A DNA stretch of 64,000 bases from Phormidium tenue FACHB-886 (lineage in GTDB: Bacteria; Cyanobacteriota; Cyanobacteriia; Elainellales; Elainellaceae). The DNA lies in contig NZ_JACXWX010000017.1 of NCBI RefSeq assembly GCF_014764505.1, positions 1-64,000 of the forward strand, in the 5' to 3' direction. The position numbers and the translations under genes are program-made. Within the stretch, counting starts at the first letter, position 1; the number at the start of each line of letters is the position of its first letter. Shown piece after piece: positions 19,179 through 28,385 of this stretch. A model generated the notes under the pieces. It searched no databases, was not told the origin of the DNA, and saw only the letters and a list, made by a program, of their open reading frames with translations.

Positions 19179-20588
19179 TTATATGCCTTGACGCCGTACA
19201 GCTACTTCTAGTGATTTAGCTGACTTGTCAACGATCGCAACTTTTTTAATCCGCACAGGTGTCCCTTGACCCAAGGTGAGCCCCCGTCGAGCAGGCTCTA
19301 CAGGACGTTTATTCTCCAAGACCAACTCCATCTGGCTCACTATCGTGCTTAAAACAATCTTCATTTCATATTGCGCCAAGGCAGACCCGATACAGCGCCG
19401 CACTCCCCCACCAAAGGGCATGAACTCGTAGGGCGAAAACTGCCTTTCCAGGAATCGCTCCGGACGAAACTGGTGCGGCTGTGGATACAGCTCTTCTCGC
19501 TGATGGACCAGGTAAATACAACCCATCAACAATGTACCTGGCGCTAGCTGATACCCACAGAGTTCTAAGGGAATCTCAACTCGCCGAGGAAAGGTCAACA
19601 TTGCAACGGGATGAATGCGCAAGGTTTCATTGCAAACAGCAGCCAGATAGGGCAAGCGCAGTAGTTGCTCCACCTCAGCCGGCTGATCCAGGCTATCCAG
19701 TTCTGCCACTAAGGTTCGCTTCACCTCTGGCAGCGAATGCACCCAATACATCGCCCAAGTCAACGCGGTAGCGGTCGTTTCATGCCCAGCGACCAGCAGG
19801 GTCATCAGCTCATCGCGCAGGTCTTGATCGCTAAGACCGTTTCCCTCCTCATCTTTTGCAGCTAGCAGCAGCGAGAGGATATCAATGCGATCTGCGTTGG
19901 GATTTGCTCGTCGCTCTGCAATTTCGGCAAACAGGATGGCATCTGTTTCCTCTGCCATTTGGCGCATGCGGGCACCAAGGCTCCAGCGACCCATATCCTT
20001 TCTTAGCCAAGGCAGGAAAAACAGAGTTGCAGCGGCTAAGGGTGTAACAGACGTATTCAGGCGTATACTCAACAACCGCTCTAACTTTTCATACCGTTCG
20101 CCCTGGTGCAGCCCAAACACGACCTGAAGAATCACGCGCATGGTGATTTTCTGCATGAGAGCACGGGTCTCTAAGACTTCTCCAGTGGTCCACTGGGCAA
20201 TCACATCCTGGGTAATCTGTTGAATCTTTTGAGCGTAAGCATGGAGATGCTCGCCATGGAACGGAGGCATGATCAATTGCCGTCGATGCCGATGCTGTTT
20301 TCCACTGGAGAGGATGACGTTCTGCCGCCCTAGCAGCGGTACAACTGCTTCATTTACCTCCCCGGGTGCTGAAAATTCTTTCCCAGTATCATGGCTGAGC
20401 AGGTATTGAAGTGTTTTAGGCTCATTCACGAAGCACAGAGAATTCGTGCTATCTGGATCTGGGAGAATTGCAGCCTGAAAGATATCTCCGTAGCGGTTAA
20501 AGTTTGTCTGCATGTAGCGGACTGGATTGAGAATCCACTGGGCTAGTTGTACAAACTTAGGCGTTTTGGAGCAAGGAATAGGATTCAT
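19179..20588 (-). CDS. Cytochrome P450, CYP110-like
   Basis: A 469-residue soluble P450. The I-helix oxygen-binding motif AGHETT is near residue 268, the K-helix ETLR near 320, the RPERF element follows, and the heme-ligating cysteine is near 398 in FGGGVRRCIGSALA. There is no N-terminal anchor. The sequence pattern is that of CYP110, the P450 family typical of cyanobacteria, whose members hydroxylate fatty acids, alkanes or terpenes. Redox partners are not encoded nearby. The ATG at 20588 is about 230 bp from an unusual operator-like palindrome array (20805-20915) that probably controls it. Confidence 0.9.
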   Translation of the reverse strand: MNPIPCSKTPKFVQLAQWILNPVRYMQTNFNRYGDIFQAAILPDPDSTNSLCFVNEPKTLQYLLSHDTGKEFSAPGEVNEAVVPLLGRQNVILSSGKQHRHRRQLIMPPFHGEHLHAYAQKIQQITQDVIAQWTTGEVLETRALMQKITMRVILQVVFGLHQGERYEKLERLLSIRLNTSVTPLAAATLFFLPWLRKDMGRWSLGARMRQMAEETDAILFAEIAERRANPNADRIDILSLLLAAKDEEGNGLSDQDLRDELMTLLVAGHETTATALTWAMYWVHSLPEVKRTLVAELDSLDQPAEVEQLLRLPYLAAVCNETLRIHPVAMLTFPRRVEIPLELCGYQLAPGTLLMGCIYLVHQREELYPQPHQFRPERFLERQFSPYEFMPFGGGVRRCIGSALAQYEMKIVLSTIVSQMELVLENKRPVEPARRGLTLGQGTPVRIKKVAIVDKSAKSLEVAVRRQGI

Positions 20589-20804
20589 ATCTGCGATTTC
20601 TAGCTAATTTTGCAGCTTGGGTAGGGTTAGGGGTGTCTATTCGCCAGGACCATTGTTGTGCAGTTGCAGACAAGGCTCTCATCGATCCTAATTCATTGGA
20701 TGATGCTTCTGACACGCTATCACAGATGGGGATTGGGCTAAGCTGCTCCGTCGCCGCAGCAGCTTGTCTCCAGAACCGTGCTTGAGACGTTAACCGCACA
20801 CAGC

Positions 20805-20915
20805 GAAAGTGTCGAAATTGAGTACTCAATTCTCAACGACATTGAGAATTTTCTCAATAGGACTAATGCAGGAATAAGGGTTTCACTAGAAAAAAGGAAT
20901 AGTTCTGACACTTTC
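20805..20915. promoter_or_regulatory. Dense palindrome array upstream of the P450 gene
   Basis: A 111-bp block is framed by the inverted pair GAAAGTGTC (20805-20813) and GACACTTTC (20907-20915). Inside lie ATTGAGTACTCAAT (20817-20830, perfect palindrome), ATTCTCAA/TTGAGAAT (arms around a 5-base spacer) and ATTGAGAATTTTCTCAAT (20841-20858). Five TTGAG/CTCAA half-sites thus fall within about 42 bp. This looks like a multi-dimer operator, probably for the P450 gene. The rest of the gap 20589-21101 has no credible gene. Confidence 0.55.
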
Positions 20916-21101
20916 CTAACGAGAGTGCGAGCAGCAGAAATAGTCCGGTCTCGATCGCCGGGAAATCTAAGGAGGGCGGAGCAGCTTTGAAGACAACGAT
21001 ATTTACTACGATCGTAATTTACTACGGTCGTGATTCAGCAGAGCGCCCCCACTAAGCAGCTGCTCGACAGGACAAGTAGACCTGCCTGAACAGACTTACA
21101 G

Positions 21102-24100
21102 CTACGCCACAATAGAGAACTGACTCAGCGACAAACTTGCAGGGCGAGTGGCTAGCTTGGCGATCTCCACTCTGTTGCCTGCCCCAGTTCCATCTAGATC
21201 GAACCAAAGCGAACCATTGCTGTAGAGGAAGGTGGGATCGCCGCTGATGGCGTTGTCCCCATTCACCAGCACACCTGTGCTTGCCGCTGAACCGCTGAGG
21301 TTGACACCCGCCGCCAAGCCACCGCCAAAGCCCGATGCAGAAAGCTGGAAGCGATCGTCCCCATCAAAGTCGGCGATTGTATCTGTGCCATCGCTGGCAG
21401 CCTGGTAGAAGAAGGTATCTGCTCCGCCGTTGCCGCGTAGACTATCGCTGCCATAGCCGCCCGTCAGCAGGTTGCTGCTGCTGTTGCCGCTGAGGCTGTC
21501 GTTGTAGACAGAGCCGATTAGATTTTCGATGCTGACGAGCGTGTCTTGATCGACTTTGTAGGTTCCTTGGGCTGTCGTAATCTGCGACAGGGAGTTGAAC
21601 CAAAGATTGCCGATCTTGTCGTAGCCTCCATCAGTTGGATGGACGCGGCTAGTTTCAGGAATAACAATGTCTTTGCTTGTGGCTGTGAGACCGAGTGTTT
21701 CACCTAGCGTTTCGGCGCGATTATCGACGAATTCTACGTCTCGCCCTGTCGATTTTTTGCTTGCCACCACACCGGGAATGAGATTATTGAAGTCTCTGCC
21801 CAGTTGAGCTTGCCCTGTCCAGTCTTCACCACCGTTTGGCGAACCGCCTGGTGGAATGGGTGCAATCGTGGCTACGCGCACTTTAACATCAGGTGAGTAG
21901 GTAAGGACTTTATCGATCAAGCTGCTAAGCTGATCTGCCATCTTTGGTGCGGTGTCTACTGTGCCGTTTCGGATGTAGGTATCGTTTGTACCGGCCATCA
22001 CCAGCACGATATCTGGACGGGTAGAGCTAAGGTAACTGTTAACGCGTTGATCTAACCAATCGATCGTCTGACCACCGTGCCCTTCATGATCCTTGTCTCC
22101 AACTTGGCTACCGTCTGACTGCGTCCCTACAAAATCGACCGCCAAGTTATTCTGTTGAAATTTGCTCCAGAGCACGGCACGGTAACCGCCTTTTCCTGTG
22201 TAAATATAGGGCTGGGAGGTCGGCTCAGACGTTCTATCAGAGCTGGCATTGTCGGTAATTCCCAGCGTAATAGAGTCGCCTAATGGCATAATACGAGCGA
22301 CCCGGCTCGCCACCCCTTGGCTCAAATCTGCTGTAATGCTGTTTAGCAAATAGACATAGCTGACGGTATCAATGCCATCGCCGCCGTCTAGCAGATCGTT
22401 GCCCGTGCCGCCCAGCAGCAGATCGTCTCCACTATTACCCCGCAAACTATCGTTGCCACCATTGCCCCAAATTTCGTCACTGCCCGCCGTGCCCTCGATC
22501 GTTTCAGCCGCATCGCTGCCCTGGATTAAATTGAAATTGGGCGTAGGGGTCGGGGTGGGTGGACGAGTGGGGCTAGAGGTTGAGAACTCCCAATTTTCAA
22601 TATCTTGCTGATTGGTCAGCCCACCGGTTGCCGCCGAGAAGCCCACAAAGGCTCTAGAGCCAACCACATTAGCTAAATCAATCTGGCTGGAGAGCAGCGA
22701 TGTCGTTGGCTTCGTGGTGCTGCTCGACAAATAGACGTTGAGCTGATCGCTCAATCCGTTGTAGTCGATCCAAGCGTTGATCGAACTGCCGCCGTTTAAA
22801 TCGATCGAAGGGGGCGCTGTCGCGATCTGGCGATTGGGATAGCCATCCCGCAGCAGTGCGACGTGATTATCGTTTGGATCCCAACTGCTCTTGTGCGTAT
22901 CAAATTCGATCGCTAGACTCTTGCGGATGGCATAAGTTTTGGGAGTTGTTGAACCTGGAGTGAGATCAACATAGCCTCCATAGCCTTCTGCCCCGCCTGC
23001 TCCCCCAAGTGCCCCACTTGTGCCATCTGCCCCAATGCTACGCTCATCGTTCTGCAGCATGAAAACAATACCGTTAGCGCCTTTAGTGCCATCACCGCCT
23101 GAAAGACGGAACTGGAAGCGGGTGCTAAAGGAGGTATTGGTATCGATGCTGTAGGGCGTAGCGGTGAAGGCACTGCTCACCTGGCTTTTCTCGGCGCGGG
23201 TAAGCCGCAGGACAGCACTAGCAATTCTGTCAATGTCGCCGTTTAGGGTCAGGTTGTTCTTATCGGTGAAGTCGCTGTAGTTGAAACTAACTGCACCCGC
23301 CGACGGTATTAAAGGGGGTGGAGCAGATGGCGAGGGTGGCGGAGGTGGTGGAGGGGGAGCGGGGTTGGAAGCGACAAACTCCCAGTTTCGCAAGTCTTGC
23401 TGATTTGTCAATCCGCCTGTGGCTGCTGAGAAGCCGACATAAGCTTTGGAACCTACTACCGAGGCAAGATCAATTTTGCTAGTAAAGAGTGCACTGGCTG
23501 GCTGGCTGCTGCCGGAGGACAAGTAAACGCTGAGCTGGTCGCTGAGACCATCGTAGTCAATCCAAGCGTTGAGGGCACTGCCGCCGTTGAGGTCGATGTT
23601 AGCAGAGGCGACAGCCAGTGATTTAGTCACATCTCCATCTCGCAGCAGCGCCACATGGTTATTGTTGGGATCCCAGCTGCTTTTGTGGGTGTCGAACTCG
23701 ATCGCCAGACTCTTGCCAATACCGCTATAGCCCTCGCCACCTCCCAAACTACCTAAGGCGCCACTGCCGCTGTTACTGTTCTGCAGCATGAATACAAGAC
23801 CGTTAGCACCGCCTGTACCATCACCGCCTGAGAGGCGGAACTGAAAGCGAGTTTTGAAGGAGGTATTGCCGTCAATACTATAGGGTGTATTTAGAAAAGC
23901 GCTACCTGCTTGATTCGTTTGAGCTGGAGTGAGCCGCAACACACCTCCGGTGCTGCTGCTGTTGCCGTTGAGCGTCAGCTGAGACACATTAGAAAAATCA
24001 CTATACTGAACCGCATCGTTTGCAGTCCGGAACAGCCTGGCTCGTTTGGCATGCTTGCGGCGCTTGGGGTGTTTTGATTTAGACTGATGTTTGTTCTTGG

Positions 24101-24266
24101 CGTGCTTACTTTCAGAGGGCTGGATCGCCTCAGCATGAGCTTTAGAGCGTTTATGAGTTAAAGGAAGATCTAAGCGATGATCTAAGGTGCGAATTGATTT
24201 AGAGAAATCTCCGGCTAACCGTTGAACTGTCAGCTTTTCTGCCGAAGAGTGCTTATGTGGCGTCAT
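21102..24266 (-). CDS. Secreted lectin-SGNH hydrolase-RTX exoprotein
   Basis: A 1054-residue multidomain protein. Residues 1-85 are basic and low-complexity. Two legume-type (L-type) lectin domains follow (about 85-305 and 330-560), each with IEFDTHKSSWDPN-(N/D)-NHVALLRDG and GFSAATGGLTNQQD, joined by proline-rich linkers. Next are RTX-type calcium repeats (GNGGNDSLRGNSGDDLL) and then an SGNH/GDSL esterase with the nucleophile block MPLGDSITLG, MAGTND and a catalytic D/H block (RVHPTDGGYDK). More RTX repeats and a C-terminal ~90-residue tail resemble type I secretion substrates. No Sec signal is present. It probably binds and deacylates or trims surface polysaccharide outside the cell. Confidence 0.85.
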   Translation of the reverse strand: MTPHKHSSAEKLTVQRLAGDFSKSIRTLDHRLDLPLTHKRSKAHAEAIQPSESKHAKNKHQSKSKHPKRRKHAKRARLFRTANDAVQYSDFSNVSQLTLNGNSSSTGGVLRLTPAQTNQAGSAFLNTPYSIDGNTSFKTRFQFRLSGGDGTGGANGLVFMLQNSNSGSGALGSLGGGEGYSGIGKSLAIEFDTHKSSWDPNNNHVALLRDGDVTKSLAVASANIDLNGGSALNAWIDYDGLSDQLSVYLSSGSSQPASALFTSKIDLASVVGSKAYVGFSAATGGLTNQQDLRNWEFVASNPAPPPPPPPPSPSAPPPLIPSAGAVSFNYSDFTDKNNLTLNGDIDRIASAVLRLTRAEKSQVSSAFTATPYSIDTNTSFSTRFQFRLSGGDGTKGANGIVFMLQNDERSIGADGTSGALGGAGGAEGYGGYVDLTPGSTTPKTYAIRKSLAIEFDTHKSSWDPNDNHVALLRDGYPNRQIATAPPSIDLNGGSSINAWIDYNGLSDQLNVYLSSSTTKPTTSLLSSQIDLANVVGSRAFVGFSAATGGLTNQQDIENWEFSTSSPTRPPTPTPTPNFNLIQGSDAAETIEGTAGSDEIWGNGGNDSLRGNSGDDLLLGGTGNDLLDGGDGIDTVSYVYLLNSITADLSQGVASRVARIMPLGDSITLGITDNASSDRTSEPTSQPYIYTGKGGYRAVLWSKFQQNNLAVDFVGTQSDGSQVGDKDHEGHGGQTIDWLDQRVNSYLSSTRPDIVLVMAGTNDTYIRNGTVDTAPKMADQLSSLIDKVLTYSPDVKVRVATIAPIPPGGSPNGGEDWTGQAQLGRDFNNLIPGVVASKKSTGRDVEFVDNRAETLGETLGLTATSKDIVIPETSRVHPTDGGYDKIGNLWFNSLSQITTAQGTYKVDQDTLVSIENLIGSVYNDSLSGNSSSNLLTGGYGSDSLRGNGGADTFFYQAASDGTDTIADFDGDDRFQLSASGFGGGLAAGVNLSGSAASTGVLVNGDNAISGDPTFLYSNGSLWFDLDGTGAGNRVEIAKLATRPASLSLSQFSIVA

Positions 24267-24737
24267 AGAACTAACCTGTCCCCAGGATTCAGTTGCAGCG
24301 AGGGTGAATGGAATTTAGGACAGCCTGATTCGCTCTTGGAAGCGTTTCTCTCGTCTGTTCAAAAGCAAGCTAATGAGTGCGACATACCTTGTGCCGTCAA
24401 TTAACTAACTTAAGACGATCGCGAAACGGGTAAGAGCGGTGTCCCTGTCTGCACAGAGCTAGTAGATGCAAGTGTTGCTGTCACAAACGAAGCAGATTCT
24501 GTCACACCATAGCGAATTGACCACTGATTCTCTGGAGCGAGTTGGGGCTATTCACTTAGTCTTTACACTAGGCGGTCGATTGTAATACAACTGTTGCGAC
24601 TGAGTGCGACTGAGCAATCAATCTGGCGCAATTAGCGAATAAGTTGGGCTTTTTCACTAGAGGCATAACTGGGCGCAGACGCCAGCGGTGAATACAGTTG
24701 AAGCTCTACCCGATGCAGAAAAGGCTGAATACAGAAA
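24267..24737. other. Intergenic region without a recognisable gene
   Basis: This 471-bp stretch precedes the start of the lectin/RTX gene and should hold its promoter, but no clear -35/-10 pair or operator stands out. No coding frame here has family resemblance. Confidence 0.5.
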
Positions 24738-24759
24738 GACCTAGCTAAAGGGCTAGGTC
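24738..24759 (-). terminator. Terminator of the DUF4278 gene
   Basis: On the minus strand, GACCTAGC pairs with GCTAGGTC across a six-base loop and is followed by TTTCTGT. It lies about 43 bp beyond the stop at 24802 and fits a small intrinsic terminator. Confidence 0.65.
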
Positions 24760-24801
24760 ATGAGGTCATTCATCTCTTAACTTCTCAAACTCAACCTGCT
24801 G

Positions 24802-25002
24802 CTATGCAGTCGGAGCGGCAATTCCTTCATCAAACGCCACACCCCGATAGATTAGGTGCAGCACCCGTTGCATAGCCGGCAGTTTTACAGCTTGATGAAA
24901 TGTAACAGTTGCCCCCCGATACTGCCCAGTAACAGGAGCATCAACGACATCCACCTGTGCAGGGGTGGCGGTATAACGGACACCACGATAAATCAGTTCC
25001 AT
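24802..25002 (-). CDS. DUF4278 family protein
   Basis: The 66-residue protein begins MELIYRGVRY and repeats the same motif near its C-terminus as LHLIYRGVAFD. The LIYRG-x-x-Y opening is the hallmark of DUF4278, a family of small cyanobacterial proteins of unknown function; carrying two motif copies is common in it. There is no signal peptide or membrane segment. It is probably a stand-alone transcript closed by the hairpin at 24738-24759. Confidence 0.8.
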   Translation of the reverse strand: MELIYRGVRYTATPAQVDVVDAPVTGQYRGATVTFHQAVKLPAMQRVLHLIYRGVAFDEGIAAPTA

Positions 25003-25325
25003 GTGCTTTGCCTCTTTTTTGTAGCGGTGGGTGGAGGCGCGTTCCTTCAGGACTGAACCCTTACTTCCGTCTCCAAACTTGCGTGAAGGGGTTTGGAGAT
25101 GAACGATTTCTATACTTTGAATGTACCAAAACCAGCCTTGTTGCCCATCCTACGACTGGGTGATCCGATCGACCCATCTGCATAAGCAGGCTTAGGAGCC
25201 GCCTGAACATTGCTCCTAAACATCGATGCTGCAGCGAGTTCGGCAGTATCTGGGCACCCATCTGGTTCACCTCCAGTATTGGCAGTTCAATACAAAGGCG
25301 GTTCTTTGCTGTACGAACTCTGGCA
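25003..25325. other. Intergenic region, nothing recognised
   Basis: This 323-bp stretch between two minus-strand genes gives only short chance frames. No IS end, hairpin with T-run or clear promoter was found. Confidence 0.5.
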
Positions 25326-25826
25326 CTACCGGGTTGCAGGAGGTTCAATCAGCACAGGACCTTCAGGAATGAAGCGAGCTTGATAGTTCGTTTTCTTATT
25401 CCTTCCGCGCAAGCTGCCGATCGCAATCGGGCTCTTAAGCTGCTCTAACTCTTGCACCTCCCAAAACACTGCCCAAGTTGGGGTATCACTAGCAGTTGAT
25501 TGGGGACGATAGATTGATTTTCCTGGATAACGACCTCGACGAGAGCCGACATAACCTATGTACAACCCGCGCCAAGTTACCCTTGGGTTTAAGGGTTGAT
25601 CGCCTTTGGCATGCGAAGCATAGATGAAAACTTCGACCGCCTTGCTCTCCCTCAGCTTTTCAATCTCAGCGAACCCCTCAAAGTCCATACTGCCAAACGC
25701 TACTTTGGGCAGCTGGTCAGGCGGTAGATCGTCAGCATCGAGTTGAGCGGCAATTGCTTCGAGTCCTGAAATCAGATGCATTTCCGGGACGGGGGCAAGA
25801 ATTGCGAAGGCGTGAGTCTTTTGCAT
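25326..25826 (-). CDS. Hypothetical protein, 166 residues
   Basis: A soluble protein beginning MQKTHAFAILAPVPEMHLISGLEAI. The middle carries a VFIYASHAKGD stretch, the sequence WRGLYIGYVGSRRGRYPG, and a WAVFWEVQELEQL segment near residue 120. The pattern of strands and short helices suggests a compact alpha/beta domain. I have a faint recollection of similar unannotated cyanobacterial proteins but no named family. The frame is long, starts cleanly and has balanced composition, so it is probably real. No function is proposed. Confidence 0.7.
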   Translation of the reverse strand: MQKTHAFAILAPVPEMHLISGLEAIAAQLDADDLPPDQLPKVAFGSMDFEGFAEIEKLRESKAVEVFIYASHAKGDQPLNPRVTWRGLYIGYVGSRRGRYPGKSIYRPQSTASDTPTWAVFWEVQELEQLKSPIAIGSLRGRNKKTNYQARFIPEGPVLIEPPATR

Positions 25827-25907
25827 GGATTGTCGAAACCATTGAACAAGAAGTCAGCTTTTCTAGCCTACTAGAAACGGATCAGCTTTTGGGGAACCAG
25901 GAATGTC

Positions 25908-26817
25908 GGTTCTGTCGCAAAAATATTTTAGAGACGAACGATTTGTATCATTTACATTGCTTTAAGCAGTAATTCCAAAGATTGATTCAATAAACTTTAC
26001 CTCAGATACACTGTCCTCTTGTTCGACCCCTTCCACCTTTCCTAATCGTATTTATTGCCTCTACCCCTCTCAAGGTTCTCCTCGCACTCTTGAGTGTTTT
26101 GAGCCTCATCATCGGTCTCACTATTCGCTTGATGTTCCAATGATCCTGTTCAACTATGTGTTCAAATACTTGCGCTGCCTCAACTCCGTCTCCTTGCCGA
26201 TCGTCGCTTTTGCTTGAGATCGTCCCTCGCTGGGTAAGCAACGTTCTTATCTACATTGAGGGTTCGATCGAGGGCTCGATTGAGGGCTCGATTGACGACT
26301 CAAGTGATGGCTCGTGACCCTTGTGTATGCTGGACTTTGAGCACTTTATGGAAGAATCAGGCAGCTGCCTTGCTATCTCGCTTCGCACTCAACATGCAAT
26401 CAAGGGTGTTGCCTTCTGAATTCACCGCTCGGTACAACTGTTTCCACTTCCCGCGTCACTGTAAGTCTGGTCCACCCGCCCTAGCGCAGCCATACCAGAA
26501 GGGCTATTGAGTCATCGGTAGGGTTCAGTGAGGTGGAACCCGCTTCTCTAGTTCTGGCGCATATTTCAGCATCCATTAATTGGCAGTTAGTTGGCAGTGG
26601 AGTGATCCATTTCTACCCCTCGTTGCAGCATTTCTTCTCAGTTCCGATGGGATAAGCCATAGCGGCAATACCAATGCACATTGAACACGATGATCTTAGG
26701 TACAAAGTGCCGCCATTTGTAGCTTGCTTCCCGGAGGGTACAGGGAGCGAGCAGCCATTTAGGTTTAGAAGGGAGAAAATTAATTTCTTTACCCTACCAT
26801 TTTTGGAACATTACCCG
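25908..26817 (-). mobile_element. Decayed IS6-family element (minus strand)
   Basis: The right end GGTTCTGTCGCAAAAAT is at 25908 and a strongly eroded left end (GGGTAATGTTCCAAAAAT on the minus strand) near 26817. Between them the minus strand still spells transposase pieces in several frames with many stops: KWRHFVPKI and CRYGLSH, MLKYAPELEKR, KQLYRAVNSEGNTLD, MLSAKRDSKAAA, EQDHWNIKRIVRPMM and KFIESIFGITA. The order and overall length of about 0.9 kb match the element at 2647-3520. It is far more degraded than that copy. Confidence 0.75.
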
Positions 26818-26894
26818 CCAGTCGGCTTCCAAATCACTTAAAGAGTGATTGCTCCTCCGATCGGACGATTTTCTGCCACTGATTAAAACAGGGC

Positions 26895-26925
26895 TTGACT
26901 TAGAGTGCACTCTAAGTTTTAAGGT
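26895..26925 (+). promoter_or_regulatory. MerR-type promoter/operator
   Basis: A -35 box TTGACT (26895-26900) and a -10-like TAAGGT (26920-26925) are separated by 19 bp. The perfect 18-bp palindrome CTTAGAGTGCACTCTAAG (26899-26916) fills the spacer. A long spacer occupied by the operator is the signature of promoters that MerR-family activators remodel. The palindrome resembles those of the NmlR/AdhR aldehyde-responsive group. It sits 28 bp before the MerR gene start, implying autoregulation and possibly control of the downstream genes. Confidence 0.85.
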
Positions 26926-26952
26926 GGATTCATGCTTCTGGAGGTTAATCCA

Positions 26953-27468
26953 ATGCCTGCCCTTACGATTCAACAAGTTGCTCAACAAACAGGGTTAAGC
27001 GTTCACACTTTGCGCTACTACGAGCGTAATGGGCTTCTAGAACCCATCGATCGCTCTAGCAGTGGGCATCGGCGGTACTCTGAGGAAGATATTGCTCGTA
27101 TTGAATTTCTTACTCGTTTACGGTTAACGGGAATGTCGATTCGACGGATGCAGGAGTTTGCCCGGTTGTTTCGGGAGCAACCCGGGGCGATCTCTGCGCG
27201 TCGCGCCATTTTAGAGGCACATGAGCGTGAGGTGCAGACACACATTGAGGAACTCCAGCGCAACCTGGAAGCAATTCAGTGGAAGATTGGCTACTACAAA
27301 CAACTAGAAGCCTGTCAACAAATGGATGGGATAGTAGGTTCTGAGCATCAACAACGGCAAAGCTGTATTGCAGCGGGGCAAGCATTCCTGCTGGAACAAT
27401 CGCTTAAACGAGCGGAGGTAAGTGAGCCGGAGCCTCCAACCAATGACATCTCCCATGTCATGACGTAA
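26953..27468 (+). CDS. MerR-family transcriptional regulator
   Basis: A 171-residue regulator. A winged HTH (about 1-70) carries TIQQVAQQTGLSVHTLRYYERNG and GHRRYSEEDIARIEFL. A dimerisation coiled coil follows (about 80-125, EREVQTHIEELQRNLE). Family members bend and untwist promoters with long spacers. A cysteine near residue 117 (LEACQQM) and another near 136 (RQSC) could be sensing residues. GGAGG lies 8 bp upstream of the ATG at 26953, so that start is chosen over an ATG at 26932. A reductase cluster follows on the same strand, suggesting response to reactive carbonyls. Confidence 0.92.
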   Translation: MPALTIQQVAQQTGLSVHTLRYYERNGLLEPIDRSSSGHRRYSEEDIARIEFLTRLRLTGMSIRRMQEFARLFREQPGAISARRAILEAHEREVQTHIEELQRNLEAIQWKIGYYKQLEACQQMDGIVGSEHQQRQSCIAAGQAFLLEQSLKRAEVSEPEPPTNDISHVMT

Positions 27469-27575
27469 CAAGCTAGAACTTCCTTCTACAGCATATTTGA
27501 CTACAAGGCTGTCCGTTTGGATACGCCGAACGATCGTGCTGCTTTTTCAACCGCATACTCAATCGAGAAATTACC

Positions 27576-28361
27576 GTGAATAACTTACACAACAAGGTTG
27601 CTCTAGTTACGGGTGGCAGTTCTGGAATTGGTCGAGCCGCTGCTGTGCAATTTGCAAAACAGGGTGCAAAAGTCGTCGTAGCGGCGCGGCGAGAAGCCGA
27701 AGGCAACGCAACCGTAGAGCAGATTCGGCAGATGGGTGGCGAAGCCAGCTTTGTCAGAACAGATGTTTCACAGCCTGCAGAAATTGAGGCACTGATTCAA
27801 AAGACGATCGCGCTCTATGGTCAGTTAGACTATGCCTTTAATAATGCCGGGACTGAAGGCATGTTTGCACCGATGACGCAACTGACTGAAGCAAACTGGG
27901 ATCACACCATTACCACTAATCTAAAAGCAGTTTGGCTCTGTTTGAAATACGAAATTGAACAAATGATCAAGCAGGGTACGGGTGGAGCGATCGTCAACAC
28001 CTCCTCCTGGTTGGCAAAAGGTGGATTGCTCGGCTCCACCATTTACTCTGCCAGCAAAGGTGGTTTGGATGGTATGGTGCGAGCAGCAGCGCTGGAATGT
28101 GCTCAATATGGTGTTCGGGTCAATAACGTGAACCCTGGCATCATTGACACCGAGATGTTTCGGCGCTTTGGCAATCCAAACGATCCAAATGATGCAGTGG
28201 TTCAAGCATTCACCCATCACATTCCGGTGAAGAGGTTGGGCAATTCAGAAGAAGTGGCAGAGGCAGTGATCTGGCTGTGTTCTGATGCTGCCGCCTACAT
28301 CACCGGACAGACGATCGCGGTTGATGGTGGTTTTGCCATTCCAGGACATCGTGTTGCTTAA
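27576..28361 (+). CDS. Short-chain dehydrogenase/reductase (glucose-1-dehydrogenase-like)
   Basis: A 261-residue classical SDR with TGGSSGIG at 12-19, NNAG at 89-92, serine at 143-144 and Tyr157/Lys161. It ends with the common C-terminal TGQTIAVDGGF. It should reduce or oxidise a small carbonyl/alcohol with NAD(P)(H). The start is GTG with GAGAAA upstream. It lies 107 bp after the MerR regulator and 24 bp before the SMP-30-like gene, so the last two at least are co-transcribed. Confidence 0.92.
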   Translation: MNNLHNKVALVTGGSSGIGRAAAVQFAKQGAKVVVAARREAEGNATVEQIRQMGGEASFVRTDVSQPAEIEALIQKTIALYGQLDYAFNNAGTEGMFAPMTQLTEANWDHTITTNLKAVWLCLKYEIEQMIKQGTGGAIVNTSSWLAKGGLLGSTIYSASKGGLDGMVRAAALECAQYGVRVNNVNPGIIDTEMFRRFGNPNDPNDAVVQAFTHHIPVKRLGNSEEVAEAVIWLCSDAAAYITGQTIAVDGGFAIPGHRVA

Positions 28362-28385
28362 TCGGGAGAAGGAAAAGGAAGTAGG

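Noticed and set aside
20557-20829. 90-residue minus-strand frame upstream of the P450
   Set aside because: It overlaps the P450 start and runs into the palindrome array; no family resemblance.
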